A DNA stretch of 64,000 nucleotides from Stercorarius parasiticus (GCA_013396915.1 VWZL01004639.1:124001-188000), one strand, 5' to 3'; shown: positions 24,340 through 38,492, counted from the first letter of the stretch. Notes: a model not told the origin generated them from the letters alone. A program made the numbers and translations.

Positions 24340-25855
24340 GTGCTCACGTAGTTTTTTTTAAAAGGTCATCTTGTGTTGATTTTTACCAATTATGGTTTAT
24401 CCTGGAATCCTTCAGATACTACATTTGGAAAACTTGTTTAGTATTTTGAAGTTACTTATACTAACTTTTTCAAAGCCTGTCGCATAATTTGTTAGGGATT
24501 TATAGCTTTACAGAATAAAATAGGAATTTCCTTGCATGTTAAATACTTGATGCAATTATTTGAAAATAACATTCTTAAGCTTTTTGTAAACATAGAAAGG
24601 ATGCTGAATATTAGGTGGAGCTGAAAACTTAAGCTTTTACCAACTAGTGTTAAAAGGTCACTTGTAGTGTGCTCCATTTACTTTTTTTTTTAACTGGGCT
24701 TGAGTATGGTATATTTGTTTACATACATATATTTTTAAAGGGAATCAGTGAGATGGAAGATTAATAAACACAAAAGTATTCAGATTTTTTGACAAATATT
24801 TTAACTTTTTTTCTAATTCTTTCTTCCTTCTCTTCTTCCACTGGCTGCTTCTTGCCTTAATTAACAGTTTGAAATATAGGTACTAAAATAGTTTAGCTGT
24901 TATTAATCTGTTAATATCTGAAGTAATCTATTTGTGAAATATTTGAGTTTGGTTTTAATGGTAATACATTCATATCTGAAAGAACTTGCATATAATAATA
25001 AAATATCTGGAAAGGATTCTGTAATTCTTACCTAAACTTTCCTTTGATTCTACAGAATGTCCAATATGAGGGAATGTTTGCAATTTTGTAGAAAGACAAT
25101 AATTCTAAATCTCAAGGCTTTTTATGTTTATTTGCTTTATTCTTACTTCCTGAACTAACTCTGAGTGATTACATGAAAAAACTTTTAAAATTCGTTTTCA
25201 AGGTAGGAATGTTTTATGTAGGCTGAAAGGTTGCTTTTTTTCCACATTGAAACTAATGACAGTGACATTAAAGATCAACTAATACTACTGCTATTTGTTG
25301 CCGTTAAAACGAACATACCACTCTTCCTTGTTTTTCTCCTTTTGACTTAATTTTAGTCTACTGTTTTCATCAGTGCATTAATTTTATCATTAGTAGAATT
25401 CTAGCACTGATTTTCTTTTTTCCCCTCTTCAAAAATATCTAAAAGCCTGTATGAAATTTTCTTACATTTTATAAGACAATTATTCCTGGACTTCAGAATA
25501 CTTGCTGTGGTAATAACTATAGGTTGCTTAATTTAACAGAAAAAAAAAAAAAAGCTGCGTGTAATATAATTCTCGTGAGGCTCTCATGAGACAATAACAG
25601 GTTGTCTCTGTGCTGCCTGTGTTTTACTGGGAAGGATGAAGAAAACTGAGGCTTCTGATGTCCTGTAGCAGCAGATTTCTATTTTTTTGCTTACTGAGAG
25701 GAGAAAAACCAAACTCTTACTAAAATAGCAATGAGGCAAGGTGTAAAGTAAATATAGCTGTTAGTGCTTTGCAGGTAATGGGAATGTTTCTACGTTTCCT
25801 ATGTTGGCCTTTGTAGGGAAGGTGGAAGTAAAGTTCTGTCTTTTTCTGTTAACAG

Positions 25856-25932
25856 CCTAAAATGACTGTGTGAATTCAGTGGGATAAATGGCGTCCAAAG
25901 TAACTGATGCTATAGTTTGGTACCAGAAGAAG
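25856..25932 (+). CDS. PHTF2: PHTF2 coding exon 1 (start codon exon; residues 1-15)
   Basis: PHTF2 (putative homeodomain transcription factor 2) is a vertebrate multi-pass membrane protein. Its relative PHTF1 is an endoplasmic-reticulum protein reported to bind FEM1B, and the 'homeodomain' label is historical. The acceptor is TTCTGTTAACAG before 25856. The start ATG at 25888 gives MASKVTDAIVWYQKK, the conserved PHTF N-terminus, and the donor GTAAGC begins at 25933. The exon ends in phase 0. A three-codon upstream frame (ATG ACT GTG TGA, 25862-25873) precedes the start. The leader before 25856 is spliced from an upstream exon, probably the one ending at 11107. Confidence 0.95.
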
Positions 25933-28246
25933 GTAAGCTTTCTATTTGTTTCTATGGTGGCTTTAAACAGAAAAAAAAAAAGTTGGCTTATTGTATTTTA
26001 TGTGTAAAGTATAATAAATATAGTTGGCATTGTATGAGAGTGAGTAGCTTGAAACTGTTCTTACAAAATAAATATTTAGTGACTGTACCTAATGAAATGG
26101 AATAGCTTTTGGTCTTTGTTGAAAAGTCCTCACTCCCTTGGCTACTTGTGCTTTGGAAAAAAAGGAAAGAAAATTTTCGTTCTCAGTAGAATGTTAATTA
26201 ATGAACAGGAGAATGTTATTTCTGTAGCACATGAATGAATCCTTGTATTTAAGGAAAAAATAAGAATTGAAACTTATTTTCTGTCAGCAACAAGGAACTG
26301 TGTAATCCATACCCAAAAGAGGTAGACTAGGGCTTTTTAGAAGTTAATTAGGAAAAAAAATGGGGGGAGGGGAGAAGAAAAAGATTTCATTTGGAGATAT
26401 GTAGTTACAGTATCACCTGATAACTGTATCTTTTGATTCATGTTTGCACCTAGACATTTTGATGCCTCTAATTTATTATTTTGACCATCTCAGATCGTCA
26501 TATCCCCTTGACATTAGTATGCCAGTTGGCTTATTCAGTTACATTGCTTTTAAATAGCTGAAAAATTTGCTAAATTTTGAGATAGTCTTCTTTACTAGGA
26601 TATAAATCAGGTGTGAAGATTGATTTTTATTTCTTGGCTCTCGATGATTTAGTAAGTTTCTATGAATTATTGTTTTCCTTGGGCCTGTGGCTGTGTTTTT
26701 GAGAGGATGCGTCTTGTCCTTAGGAGAATGATGGCAACAGTCTTCAAAACAGAAATTCTGGTTAACTTCTAGCTAAGCAACAGTTAATTTCTAGAAATAA
26801 GACAATACTGGTATGCTTTGCTGAGATCTTTACAACTATGAATTAAAGGTACAGTTGGAAAAGCAGAAAAAGGAGTTTTGCTGACTTCATTTATACTGAA
26901 CATTCAATTATGTATTAAAAAGTTGAAAATAATTCAGAATTTAATGAGGATTTTTTTGTTTGGTTTTGTACTGTGTACTCTCTCCCTTCTTTTATTCAAG
27001 CTTTACAAAAAGTATTTTTGTAAAAGTGTCAGTGGAATTACACAGTGGTTTTGAACCGTTTCTTGATTGCAGGTCCAATCCCATTTTTTAAAGATTTGGA
27101 GCATGACTTGTAGAAGATTTAGTGTAACAAAATTCAGTGCAGGATCTTATGGAAGGGGAAAGTGATGCTGATTTTACCCACTTCCACTCATTCTGTCATT
27201 AATTTAATTCAGTCACACTGCCACGCTGGTAATACTTAAAAGTACCGAGCTGTGTGCGTGTTTGGCCTGGCCAGGACCTCTTTTGTGCAATGTGAGAGGT
27301 GCTGGCTATCAGATCCTCATCACGTCTCTGAGGTTTTTTTCATTGGTGATGATGATCTAGTCTTTGGACAGATATTTTATGGCATTCAGCTTTAAATATA
27401 AATGGTCCTTTGATGCAAGAAAGAGTCTGAAGTGTCCATAAATCTTAAGTGAAGTTCATGCTTGTTATCTGGTTTTCTTTTTTTTTTTTTTTAAATACAT
27501 GTCTCTGTTCCTGTCGGTCATAGAGAAAAAGGAATGCCATATGTGATATGCTCCAACTTTCCATCCTCCTGATGTTAGGAAGGCAGGATCTTCTGCTGAT
27601 GAGTCACTGTGCTCTTACAAAGGACAGGCCTTCTGGTGTTCATATAAACAACCCATTCCTCAGTTTTACTTTCCCAGGACAGGATTGCTCATTATCAGTA
27701 CAGGTCATTCTTTTAACCCTTGTTCTGTCATTTTTTTACAGTGATTTCACACACGTTTCCATTTATTTAATTCATAGCAAAAACAATATTTCTGCTACAA
27801 GTCTCTCTAGGCTTTTACAGAGGTCTGCTCAGCCAGAAATGGCATGCTGCCTTTGTGGCAAGGAGTTGTGATGAGGTGACTCCTGTTAACTTCATGAAAG
27901 ACTGGACTGTCTTCAGGAGGGATAAGATCTTGCATAAACCAGATGTCAGTGTTTTACATGGTGTGAACAGAATTTAATTGCAATCCACATGAGGCCTGCC
28001 AAATAAGCAGGCTCTGCTTCTTTCGGTATGAGGAAGTAGAGTCTTATTTTGGGACAAATGGCTGCACTGCAGAAATGTTGCAGCTCATGCAAATATTCAT
28101 GCTAACTAGAGTGTTATTTCTTAGGTCCTATTTATGGAAGGTTCTCCTGGATCAGGCTGATAACCCCAAGGGTTTTTTTTAACTTTGCAGTGTGGTGTGT
28201 GATCCTTTCCTGGGAACATCTAGTCTCTTTCACCCATGTCCTTGAA

Positions 28247-28266
28247 TTTATTTATTTATTTATTTA
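28247..28266 (+). repeat. (ATTT)n microsatellite
   Basis: About five ATTT units in the large PHTF2 intron. Confidence 0.85.
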
Positions 28267-31059
28267 AATCCTTACAGTATTTTTTTCCCCATGGATTTGT
28301 TGTTTGCACCAAACATATCAAATTGGGGAACAAGAAGAACTATGCTAGTGCTTAGTGGGCACCAGACTTTTTTTTTGTCCTGATGTATTTCTATTATGTG
28401 ATTGCTTGTGATGGGAAAATACTGAACTCTCTGAATTGGTGTTTTCTTTCAGTTTTAAATTTTTATTTCAGTGTGGTCAAAGTTGTCCCACTTACCTTGC
28501 TTTTTAGATCTGCTGATTCCTCACAACAGTAATTGAAATTGAAAGGGGGGAGGAATCAAAACGTAGCACATCCTGTCAGTAAAACATTGTTTATGAGGCA
28601 AGAGAGAACCAGGGTTGCAGTCAGTATTGGTTAAATTAATATGACTTGCCTATATGATAAAATGAGGAAGAGAGTGTTATTTTGGTGAGGTATTTTCAGA
28701 TTAGCGAATTGGTGTATGAATGCCCTAAAAACAACATGAAGAACTTCTGATATTATAGTCATACATAAAGAAGAAAAATATATTTGAGTAGGTGGAGGCT
28801 GCATAAGAAATATTGAATGGATAACTTCCTCCTTGTGTTTCTTTTGTTTAAAATTTTACCGTATTTTTTGGATTTATTTATTTTGTCTCTCTCTACTGAG
28901 TTTCAAAGGTCTGTTAGTTTCTCAAAAGTAAGGCATTTTTATATTTCTGTAATGGAAAGAGTTAAGAAATTGACCTCTTCCAACCTTACTTTAGGCAAGT
29001 TTTCCAAACACCAAGTTTACTCATATGACTCATACTATTGTCTGAAATTGAGCTCCTCACACGAGGTTGATTTGGTAATGCACTTAATCGTTTAAAAGGT
29101 CAGTCCTTTAATTATGTAAACTTGTTTTTTGTTGTCGCAATAGATTTACTCTGCTTTTAGTGCAATGCTGAGATATTTGTGTGTCAGACAGGCTTTGTCT
29201 CGCTTGTTTTCAACACTTTCTGCTGCTCTGGTTCTTGTAATAAAGGGTGTGTCCAGGGTGTCTGCATTGCTTTTGGGATGGTGCGTTGCTTTGGTCCCAG
29301 ACAGCTACCCAGCTAATATTCACTTATATGCACTTTGTTAGTTAATATCTTTAGGATTATGTATGTTTACCAGAATACGGACCTTGCTTCAGATTTGTAA
29401 CTGATGATTTTTATGGAGAAAACCATCATAGTGTTTCCTCTGAAAAAATCTGACACCCCCACAATTATTTTAAACAATTTCAGTATCTCATGGCATACCT
29501 TTCTGATACTGATACTTTATGCATATTTGAAGTATTGCCTCAGTAACAGTAATTGATGTTAAAAATAATAAAATTTCTAATAATCTAAAATATTGCTTGT
29601 ATTGCTTGTAACTTAAGCTTTTTGCATTAATTTCTTATAATATTTTCAAGCTTTACACATAATAGTAGATGTGCTATTTTTGGTTTTGTTTCCAGTATGG
29701 AGACTATACATAACTTTACCTTAACAACTTTCTGATTTTCAATCCTCACAGAAGCCTTGCTGCTAAAATGGGGAACTTTATACAAATTTGTTGATAATAT
29801 CGCGGGAGACAATTATGTTGTTCCTTCTCTTGGGGCTGGTTGTAGGGGAAGGCAGAATGGAACTTAATGAATTGAACCCAAATCCTGCACCTGATTGCAT
29901 ATCAGTTAACTTTGCCAATCTTTCCGCTGTTTTGGATGTCCCTTGGGTACAGCTGTTAAAGGGCACAATAAAACAATGAGATATTTTCTCTTTCATGGCT
30001 TTAAAGGGCAAAATTAGACTTCTATTTGCATTGCTTTATGATCTGTAATATTCAGTGTTTTACAGCTCATTAGTCCAAGATTATACTTGCCAAGTTAATA
30101 AAGGAGGAAAAAACCCATGAAAATTATGTCATTTCCTGAAAGCACATGATTCCCTTCTTGGCACTGAATTCACATGATGCATTGGTGACCCTGGCACCAA
30201 AGCCAGTTTTTGCCAAATGGTTGGGCTGTATGGTTGTATTACCTGAAACTTTGGATGCTGAAACTGCATCAGTTCAAAAAGGTCCACCTTCAAGTGACAA
30301 AACTTGACAAGTGTTGGAGCTGCCTATTTGTGAAAGCACTGAGAGGAAAAAAAAGTATGTTTAGAAGAATTTCCTTCCATGTAGTGCTGGGATTCAGTAC
30401 TCAAGTTGTCATCTGACCAAATAGTGGGGATTGGCTTCAGCACCTTGTTTTGGCGACACAAAACTCAAGTTTCTGAATTTATGCAAAAGATGACTCAAAA
30501 ATTGGTGCTGTGGCAGAACGAAGCAGGCTTGCATTTGGCCTGGCTGCTGCCTCTTTTGCCTGCTTTGCCTTCCCACAGACTTTCATGCATTTATCTGGTG
30601 AATTTGGTCAGGGGACTTAAGACTGCAAAGCTATAAGGAGATGAATCTGTCTAAAGGGGGGTGTGGGAGCAGCAAAGAGATGAAATTGCTCTCACTGTAA
30701 TACTCATTCTTGAAGTGTTTTTTTATGTCTTGTGAGACTATAACCTACTATTTTCTTTTCTCTTCCTGAGTGATCTGATTGATCTTTCAGCCACCCAGCT
30801 GAATGTGCTGTGGGAAGTGGAAATGGTGAGGGGCATAAGGGCAGCGCTGTTTTAAAGTCCTAGTTGCAATGCTGGTAAAATTACTGTATTTTCAGTGGTC
30901 TTCAGGGAATTATACTGAATACTGAGGTTGTCAGAGTGGTTTTCTTTTCCCAGTCACGTCTTGAGGCTGCTTTGTTTTGTGCAAGTACATAATCGTAAAA
31001 AACAACAACAAAAAAGAAGCATTGGAGAGGTCTTAAATCCTTAACGCTTGGAGAGTAAC

Positions 31060-31593
31060 TGGGCTGTGTGAGCAATAGTGTAGCCAGTGGGTCAAGGGAA
31101 GGGATTATTCCCCTCTGTTCAGCTCATGTCAGACAGCATTGAGGGTGCCGTGTCCAGCTTTGGGCTATCCGGTATAAGAATGGCATTGGCATTCCTTGGC
31201 AAGCCCAGTGGAAGGCCACCAAGATTGTTATGGGGGCGAAGCATGTGATGTACAAAGAGTCTGAGAAATCTTGGCTTGCTCATTCTTAAGAAGAGAGGGC
31301 AAAAGGGAGGCTGTGGAGAGGATGGAGCCAGGCTCTTCTCAGAGGTGCATGAGAGGAAATAAATACAAGTTGAAATGTGGGAAATTTGGATTAGATGTAA
31401 GGATAAAAATGTTTAACGTGAGGTTTGCCAAGCATTGAGACAAGACCCCAAAGAAGCTGTGAAATGCCTGATTTTTGGAGATGTTAGGATCTCCACTGGG
31501 TAAGCCTTTGAGCAACCTGCTGTAACTGGACCTGCTTTGCACAGGAGGTTGGGTTAGATGACCCCGAGAGGTTCCAGTTTGTGATTCTGTGAT
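31060..31593 (+). mobile_element. CR1 LINE 3' end, old and diverged
   Basis: Recognisable by GTGCCGTGTCCAGCTTTGGG, GGATGGAGCCAGGCTCTTCT, GGTTGGGTTAGATGACCCCG and the terminus GTGATTCTGTGATG. More substitutions and small gaps than the copies at 43045 and 57795. The left end is approximate. Confidence 0.85.
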
Positions 31594-34500
31594 GACTTTA
31601 GTTTGAAATTTGAAGATGTGTAAACGTTATCATAAGGGATTGTGCTCAATTGCGATTAATGACAGAGATGGAATGTCATTCAGTTTGTGCTTCTTTTCAG
31701 GTTTTGTTCTATAGTCTGCTTAAGCCAAAGAAATGGTAACAAAGTTTACCTCTAGCATCCAGTTCATGTCACTAGGAAATGGCTTAGAGTAGGTATTGGT
31801 TATTCCTGTACTTCCATTTAATTTAACCTGCAAACTGTTTCTAACTATTCTTATGTATATAATTTTCCTTTGTGTTTAATTATGCAATGAAAAAAGATGT
31901 TTTGTGGTTTTAATAGATATGCTAAAATCTATAAACCATTACTCAAGGCAATAAGTAGGGCTGACTGCTGTAACCAAGAATTAATCTCTAATGAATGATA
32001 CAGAAAAACTATTAATACGTAGTTGATAAATGTTTAATTATGTATTATTGTAGTCTGAAAGGAACGGTATCTTTGAAGTAAGCTTTGTTAAAATTATAGA
32101 TCAGTGAAATGGCTGTAAGTTCAGTGCTGTTGCAGTTTATTGCCAGAATTTAAGCAGGTCATGAGTTGGCAATTCAAACTGTTTTGAATTGCTTCATTTT
32201 ACTCTAATTAGCTGGTATTAGCTTTTCCTCTGGGGACGAACAGGGAGAAGGGAGGGGAATCCCAGAATCTTTTAGTAATCAGAGGTAACAATTCAGCAGT
32301 CATAAATCCAAAGCTCTGCATCTTAGGATGTACAGCTTTCATCCCTTTATTGTTTTTTCATCTCCATTTGACGAGAAGTTACTAAACTCTTCACTATTAG
32401 CAGACAGCGTACAACCATTATATAGTGATTTCTATCTGTGGTTTATTAGCTAAGTTTGTCTTAGCTTAGCTTGTCTGGTCTGCATATCCACTGTAAACAA
32501 AATTGAAAAAACCCCACCACCCTTGAAAATGAAAAACATCCTGAAAAAAAAATAGTCATGCTAACAGTAGAAATCTACTCCAACAGAGGTAATTATACTG
32601 CTGAGCTACTACATTATTGCCTTTGCTGCAACGGGGATCAGTTCATGTAAGAAATAAAATGGGGTTTAAAATAATCCTGTTGTGAATTTGGAGAAAATGA
32701 GAAATGATTTGTCTAATATCTGAAACTGTATATTTAAACATAAACTAAATATGAAGCATTTTTGAAGGTATTTTAAAATGAATAATATTACATGTATAGA
32801 AATTATTTATGTATTGGTACATAAAATCGTACTTTTTTTGGAAGAATGTTGAACTGTAAAAGTTAATAAAGCATATTAGCTAATATTTTAACACTAAATA
32901 TTTTAGTAAGGTGTTAAAGTCTTAATTTCCTTGGTAGACAGTCCAAGGAAGCAACTTTGTTTTTTACGTACCAAGCTCTGTATCTTTTATCTTTTGGATT
33001 TGCAATACTATTGTGATGTTACTTGTAAAAGTGTTTAGAGGTTTTAAAGAGCAAAGCTTAGCATGCAGGTTGCATTATTGATAAACATTAAAGTTTTAAG
33101 ATCCAGCGGGAAATACTATGTGTTCTTAGGATTATAATCTTTGCTAGTCTGCTTGGTCATAAATTATAAATGTCTCCTGAAATATTGATTGATTCCATTA
33201 GAATCAGGCGGCCTTGTGAGTATTGGGCTACAGGTTGATACCATCATTACATTAGCTTAAAGTGAATATCAGTGTCATTCACAAAGCTCAAATTCAATCT
33301 TGATGCACGTATGGCTTATTATGAGAAAGACGCTGGGAAGAAATATTATGCAGTGCAGAAACCCTTCACAGTGGGCTTTATTTGAAGTAAAAATTAGCTG
33401 TGTTTTCAATAGAGTAAAATTTTACTTAGGCTTATTGCTTTAATGTTATAAAACCAAACTGTACAGGTGCCAAACGAATTTTAGATATATAAGGAAGTGT
33501 GATCAAATGCTCTCTGAGGCATTTGACTGGGAAGGAGTAAGTGCAATTATTTTAGGTAATTTCAAGACGTGCACATATTTCTTAAAAACAGAAAACATTA
33601 TGAGGAGTCTGCACTTAAAAAGGATCTCAAATTTATTTAATCTTTTCAGTAAACAGCTAGTGTTATCAGGTGAGTTTAGTTTAGTCAACTCCGTAATTGT
33701 ATAGCTTAATATCCCATGCCAAGCCAAGTACAAGGTAATAATTTTTTTTACAATTAATTACTTGTGAGGAAACTTTTTTTCTGGAAAACCTATGTGAAAG
33801 TTTATTATGCTTAGTGAATTTAGGATGCTAAACCTACACTTTTCCATTGTGAAAGAAGACTGCTAGAGTTTTCAGTCTTTGCATGTAATCCCTTATATGC
33901 TGAAAATTTTAATAGCTGCTTGAAGAATAGTAGTTAATTCTGGAAATACATAAAGGAACATAATTCCTTTCATCTTCGTTACTCGGTGTTTTTTGAGGCA
34001 TGGTATCTTGAGAACTGAACATTTTAGAGGTTACTGGTTTTGGTAGACTGCATAGAATCTTGGCATTGAGGAAGACTGGGACGCGTGATTTAAACTAAAT
34101 GTGTATAAAATGACATCTGCCACTTTATCTAGTTCTGCTGCAGGTAGGTTATACTACAATTTTTTGTATCTGTAACATTATAAGTTTCCTGCAACAGGGT
34201 TGTGTTGATGTTGATGCTTGGTGATGGAAGTTACATTTAAAAATGATAAGATAGGCTCATTATCTAACTTGAATTAACAAATAATTTTAAAAATATCATG
34301 GGAGATTTTTTGTTAATTTTTTTCTGCCAAATCTTAATAAATAGATGCTATGAATACAAATTTCAGATCCTCTTTGATTAAATATTTTATACACTAAATT
34401 AGAATAAATTTCTGTGGTAAATTCAGATTAAAATTGGGATATTGTGTAGTTTGATAAAAAAAAGTTTATTGCCAGTTGTAGACTGGACTGATGGATTGAA

Positions 34501-35137
34501 AATATCAGTGACAAGCTATTATACAGAGAGTCTTGCATTAATTCCTGGACAGTTTTTAAAAGCATTACTTATTGTTGTATACTGAAAAATTGGACAATTT
34601 TTGGACCCTTGTATTTTGTACTTTAAATTTTCTTTGAAGGGTACTGCAGAATTTGCAACTATCATGGATGAGACTCCAGGTGGAGTTGGTGGGTACTTGA
34701 GCTGATGTGAGCCTTCACCTTGGCCCAACAGTTCCAGACACAGGAAGCTTGAACACCTGCAGAGTAGCCCTAGGGACTGTTGCATATTGAGGGAAAGCTT
34801 GCTTTGGTCAAGTTTTGTGTATATTTAAGTTCTTCAGGTTGGAAGCATGAATGATCTTATCTCTAGAAGGTTATTCCTTCATTTTATTTGCCTGTAGAGC
34901 TTAATTTCTTTGGCAATGCTAAATGCTAGACTTCTTTTCAGTGTCCTGCAGGTATGTACAATTTTAAAGAATTGCATGAATAGCCAAGAGCCTACATACA
35001 AACCTTTAACAACTTAATATTTAGATTTAACATGAAACATAATTTAGATGCAAATACTTGTAAATCAAAACTCTTTGAAGACGGAATTGACTGGTGCTGT
35101 CAATAATTTAAAACTGGGAAGGTTTGCTAGTATTAAC

Positions 35138-35190
35138 TTACATTCTTGAATTAATTCAGGAATTACATTCTTGAATTTAATTCATACAGG
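35138..35190 (+). repeat. Two-copy tandem duplication, period 25
   Basis: TTACATTCTTGAATTAATTC at 35138 recurs as TTACATTCTTGAATTTAATT at 35163, and both copies end in CAGG. Confidence 0.8.
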
Positions 35191-36592
35191 TGTCTAGCAT
35201 CTCTGGCAATCATTATATGTTATAATTTAGCTTGTTGTAAATAAAAAACACCTTTCAATGAATTCTGCAAGATAAGTTTCACAAACTGTAAATGTGTTTT
35301 CCTGACATAAGGTAGAAAAGAAAAAAAAAAATACTGCCTATGTTTTTTACTTGCTTTATTTCAGTAACACTATTTCTATCTATTTTCGTTTAATGTGGGA
35401 AATGAAGTGGGCCAGTATGCTCCTTTATAACGATGCCTTTGTTTTTGTGTGTTTCCTTCTGATACACTTGCAAGAGAAGCATGGAGGGATGCTTATGCAG
35501 ATGGAGAGAAGGGAATTGAGTATCAGGTCTAAATTTCATGTGCTGAGCACGTATGCCTGCTCCCTAAAGTGCTTCTAAAACTTTCTTAAAGCACAAAGAG
35601 GTGAAATTAGGTAGATTAAAAAACTAAAAAAAAAAAAAAGTGAGAGATTGTAATGATACTTGCTGTCTGTAATTATCCCTTTAACTCTTTTCAGTTTGCA
35701 ACAGTATGCCTTTACTGAATAGCCCTGTGCTCAGATTTTAATAGTTATCAAAAGTGGTTCGCCAGATCCACTAGGTCTAATAAAACAGTTGTAAAAGAGT
35801 ACCTCCCTTAAAGGTGTTCTGTCTCTCTCATTTTACCTCCTGCTGGAAGAATTGCTTTATGGGGCAATGTTAAAAGAAAAACGTGAATGGCAAAATCCCT
35901 ACTTCTTGTCTTTTTGTGGAAAAAGAAGCTGCTACCTTGCCTTGAGGGAGAAGAAAAGTTTGTAGGAAAACATATCTGTTAAATTTTAAATCAGTCAACT
36001 TCTTTGCCTCAGATGTCTTCTGGGATCTGTGTTTCCCCAGAATTCCTTTAATAAATGGTCTGTTTTTTGTCTAAAAGAAGAATGCTCTTTTAAAGACTCT
36101 TTCAACTCTACAGCGGTTTCAGCTGTGAATGGAGTTTGGAATCCAGAGTTTGCTTGACAGCTTTATTGGCACAAAGGCTTCCTTCCGCATTTGTTTCTTG
36201 CATAATCGAGAGGGGGACAGACTTGCATCCCCTTTTCTCTCTTTGTTGAAAGAAATCTTTTTGGGAAGTGGGGAGGGGAGGACACATTATTATGCAGCAC
36301 AAAAAACCTCACTTGGGGCTCTTCTCAGTAAATTTCAAGAAAAACAGGAAGGCCTGAAATTTCATTTTAAAAGTATTTAGAGAAAAAGTCAGAACAATTA
36401 GATATAAGTGTCTGGGTGGGGTGATTATTCAAGATACTGACTTTTTAATTGCTGGCTGTTACCCATGTGGAGTTAGCTCTTAAACTTCCTTTGGTTTAAT
36501 TACTTTAATTGTAGCAGGTGCTTAGTTCTGTCCAGTATAGTGCCTGACTCCCTAATTATTTTCCACAGTCTACTTTTTTTTTTGCAAATGAG

Positions 36593-36593
36593 N
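36593..36593. other. Single ambiguous base (N)
   Basis: One N in intronic sequence (context AATGAGNGGTGC), an unresolved or heterozygous call without effect on any coding exon. Confidence 0.95.
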
Positions 36594-38492
36594 GGTGCTT
36601 AGCTCTTGTAAATGGGAAATATTATTTAAATTTGAGACTGAGTAATTCAGTTAACTGTTCTCACTTTCAATTTTAGATATGCTTTGGACTTCACTGCTAG
36701 AAATTAGAATTTTTTTCTTTTTTTTTTTCCTTGATGGGTCAGGTTTAGAGGCACAGAAGATGCCTCTAGATTTTTTTTTGTTTATGGGTGTGTTTGCCTG
36801 TTGGCTTCCCTGTATATCTTTTTGCATTTATGTTGGTTCCTTGGTTAAAAGATCATTTTTAACCAAGAATGACTTCTTTTTTAATTTTATTTTTTTTGTA
36901 ATAACGTCTTCTAATTTAACACTGAAGACTGAAATAGCAAAAGACAAATCAGAAGGATGTTTTCTGTGTTAAAGTGTATGCACTTGTGCTTGAGCCTTTT
37001 ATGTCTGTTGTGGTTTGTGAAGTGGAATGAGAAGTCACGCTCTTGCAGTAAGGTTGAATTTAAGCAGGGTTGCTCAGATGACGGGGATTCCTCTCTGCCA
37101 GGTGTCTGGACTAAGCTGCTTGTATCAGCTCTCTGCACAGCCGCTAAAGGGACTTCGAGTCTGGGGAAGTGCGTCTGTCTGTCCCTCGTGACCTAACGGT
37201 GATCTTGCACTTAACCGCTCAGAGTTTGCGATATGACTCAAACTCCAGATATCTAGCAGTGTGTGCGCGCATGTGTGTGTATGTCTAGGCAGAACTGCTG
37301 CAATGGAAAGGCTTTAGAATTGACATAGTAAAAGACGTCATTACCAAACATTATCTAGAAATACTATTTGTGCAGAGTTCAAAGCGATCTGATGATCTTT
37401 GATAACTTCTTAGAAAACTTGGAGATACTGTTTCATATATTGATTGACTTGTTCTTGTCACTGTCTTACATGTGAATTTCCAGAATATAAGGCTGCCCTT
37501 CTTCAAAATATCTGACAGTCATAGAATGGCTTTCTTGTATAAACAAGTGCACAGTAATTTCTTAAATGAACTAGAGTCACCTGTATTGATGGTTATTTAA
37601 AATGACATAACTAATCAAAACTGGTCTTAGCTCTACAATTTTAGTAAGTGCTTGCAGGATCAACCTTTAGTCTTTCTGTGGTTCAGCTCTTATAAATGCA
37701 CAAAGTTTTCTACAATGCTGTGGTGAGGTTAGCGCCTGGGAGAAAATAATTCCTTTTTATTCCAATTTATTTAACTAAAAACTTGTTCACATTTAGACAA
37801 AACAAGGATCTTTAGAAGAGTTTAATGAATAAATAAACTAGCAGCTTAATCAGAGTGAACAAATCTGGGAGTAGGTCTACTAGGAACATTATTTCATCAG
37901 TGCTTCAGTGGGAAAAGTGCCTTTTCCTGATATTCTTTGAGTCTTCCCTGGCCTGTGATCTAGTTGATTATCAGCCTGACGATATATTTTGTTGCCGTGC
38001 AATTTAAAGAGATAAAGGCAACGTAGCTGTAAAAATGGGTTGAATGGAACAGGAACTACAGAGGAAGATGATTTTAAAAATAATAAGTAAATTAATTGAG
38101 GGTATGGGTTCAAGTAGATGTACGTGGTATTTTCTCTAAAGTTGACCGAAGGACTGTAGCTGCTGTAGGTCTGTTCTCTGTCAGTGCGGAGCTGGGAATC
38201 CCAACCAGGGGTGGGAGGCAGCCTGGTGTTCCCAGTCTTCTGGCTTGCACAAGCCTTGCAATGGGTTGCAGCCGTCTGCTCACCTTGCCCTTCCATCACA
38301 ACTCACTCACAGGTTAGCTAGAGCCAGTCCAGCCAAGATGGGATGGAGAAGATAAAGATTTCTTTGTAAATAAGTCTCCCCAAGGAAATAACTTGCTGTC
38401 TTCATGCTTGTCTAGTTGAAGATTGATTGATTTTTGTTTGATCAATGTCTTTTAAAACCTAATCAGGTTTTTTTTTTGTGTGTTCTTTTTAG

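Larger units (their letters stand above)
11108..25855 (+). other. PHTF2: PHTF2 5' intron (about 14.7 kb)
   Basis: AT-rich intron between the candidate leader exon and the start-codon exon. It holds two CR1 3' ends (14133-14225 and 23815-24339), a probable ancient CR1-like remnant (about 14955-15115), a tandem duplication (18971-19073) and an inverted repeat (15313-15344). Alternative leader exons could be hidden here, but I could not support any specific one. Confidence 0.6.
25933..38492 (+). other. PHTF2: PHTF2 intron after coding exon 1 (about 12.6 kb)
   Basis: AT-rich intron with one diverged CR1 3' end (31060-31593), an (ATTT)n microsatellite at 28247-28266, a 25-base tandem duplication at 35138-35190, an alternating purine-pyrimidine stretch at 37259-37284 and a single N at 36593. 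The longest open frame (136 codons, minus strand, 37889-38299) resembles nothing I know and has no splice or promoter support. Confidence 0.85.

Noticed and set aside
37889..38299. 136-codon minus-strand open frame
   Set aside because: No recognisable domain, no promoter or splice support; expected by chance in 64 kb.
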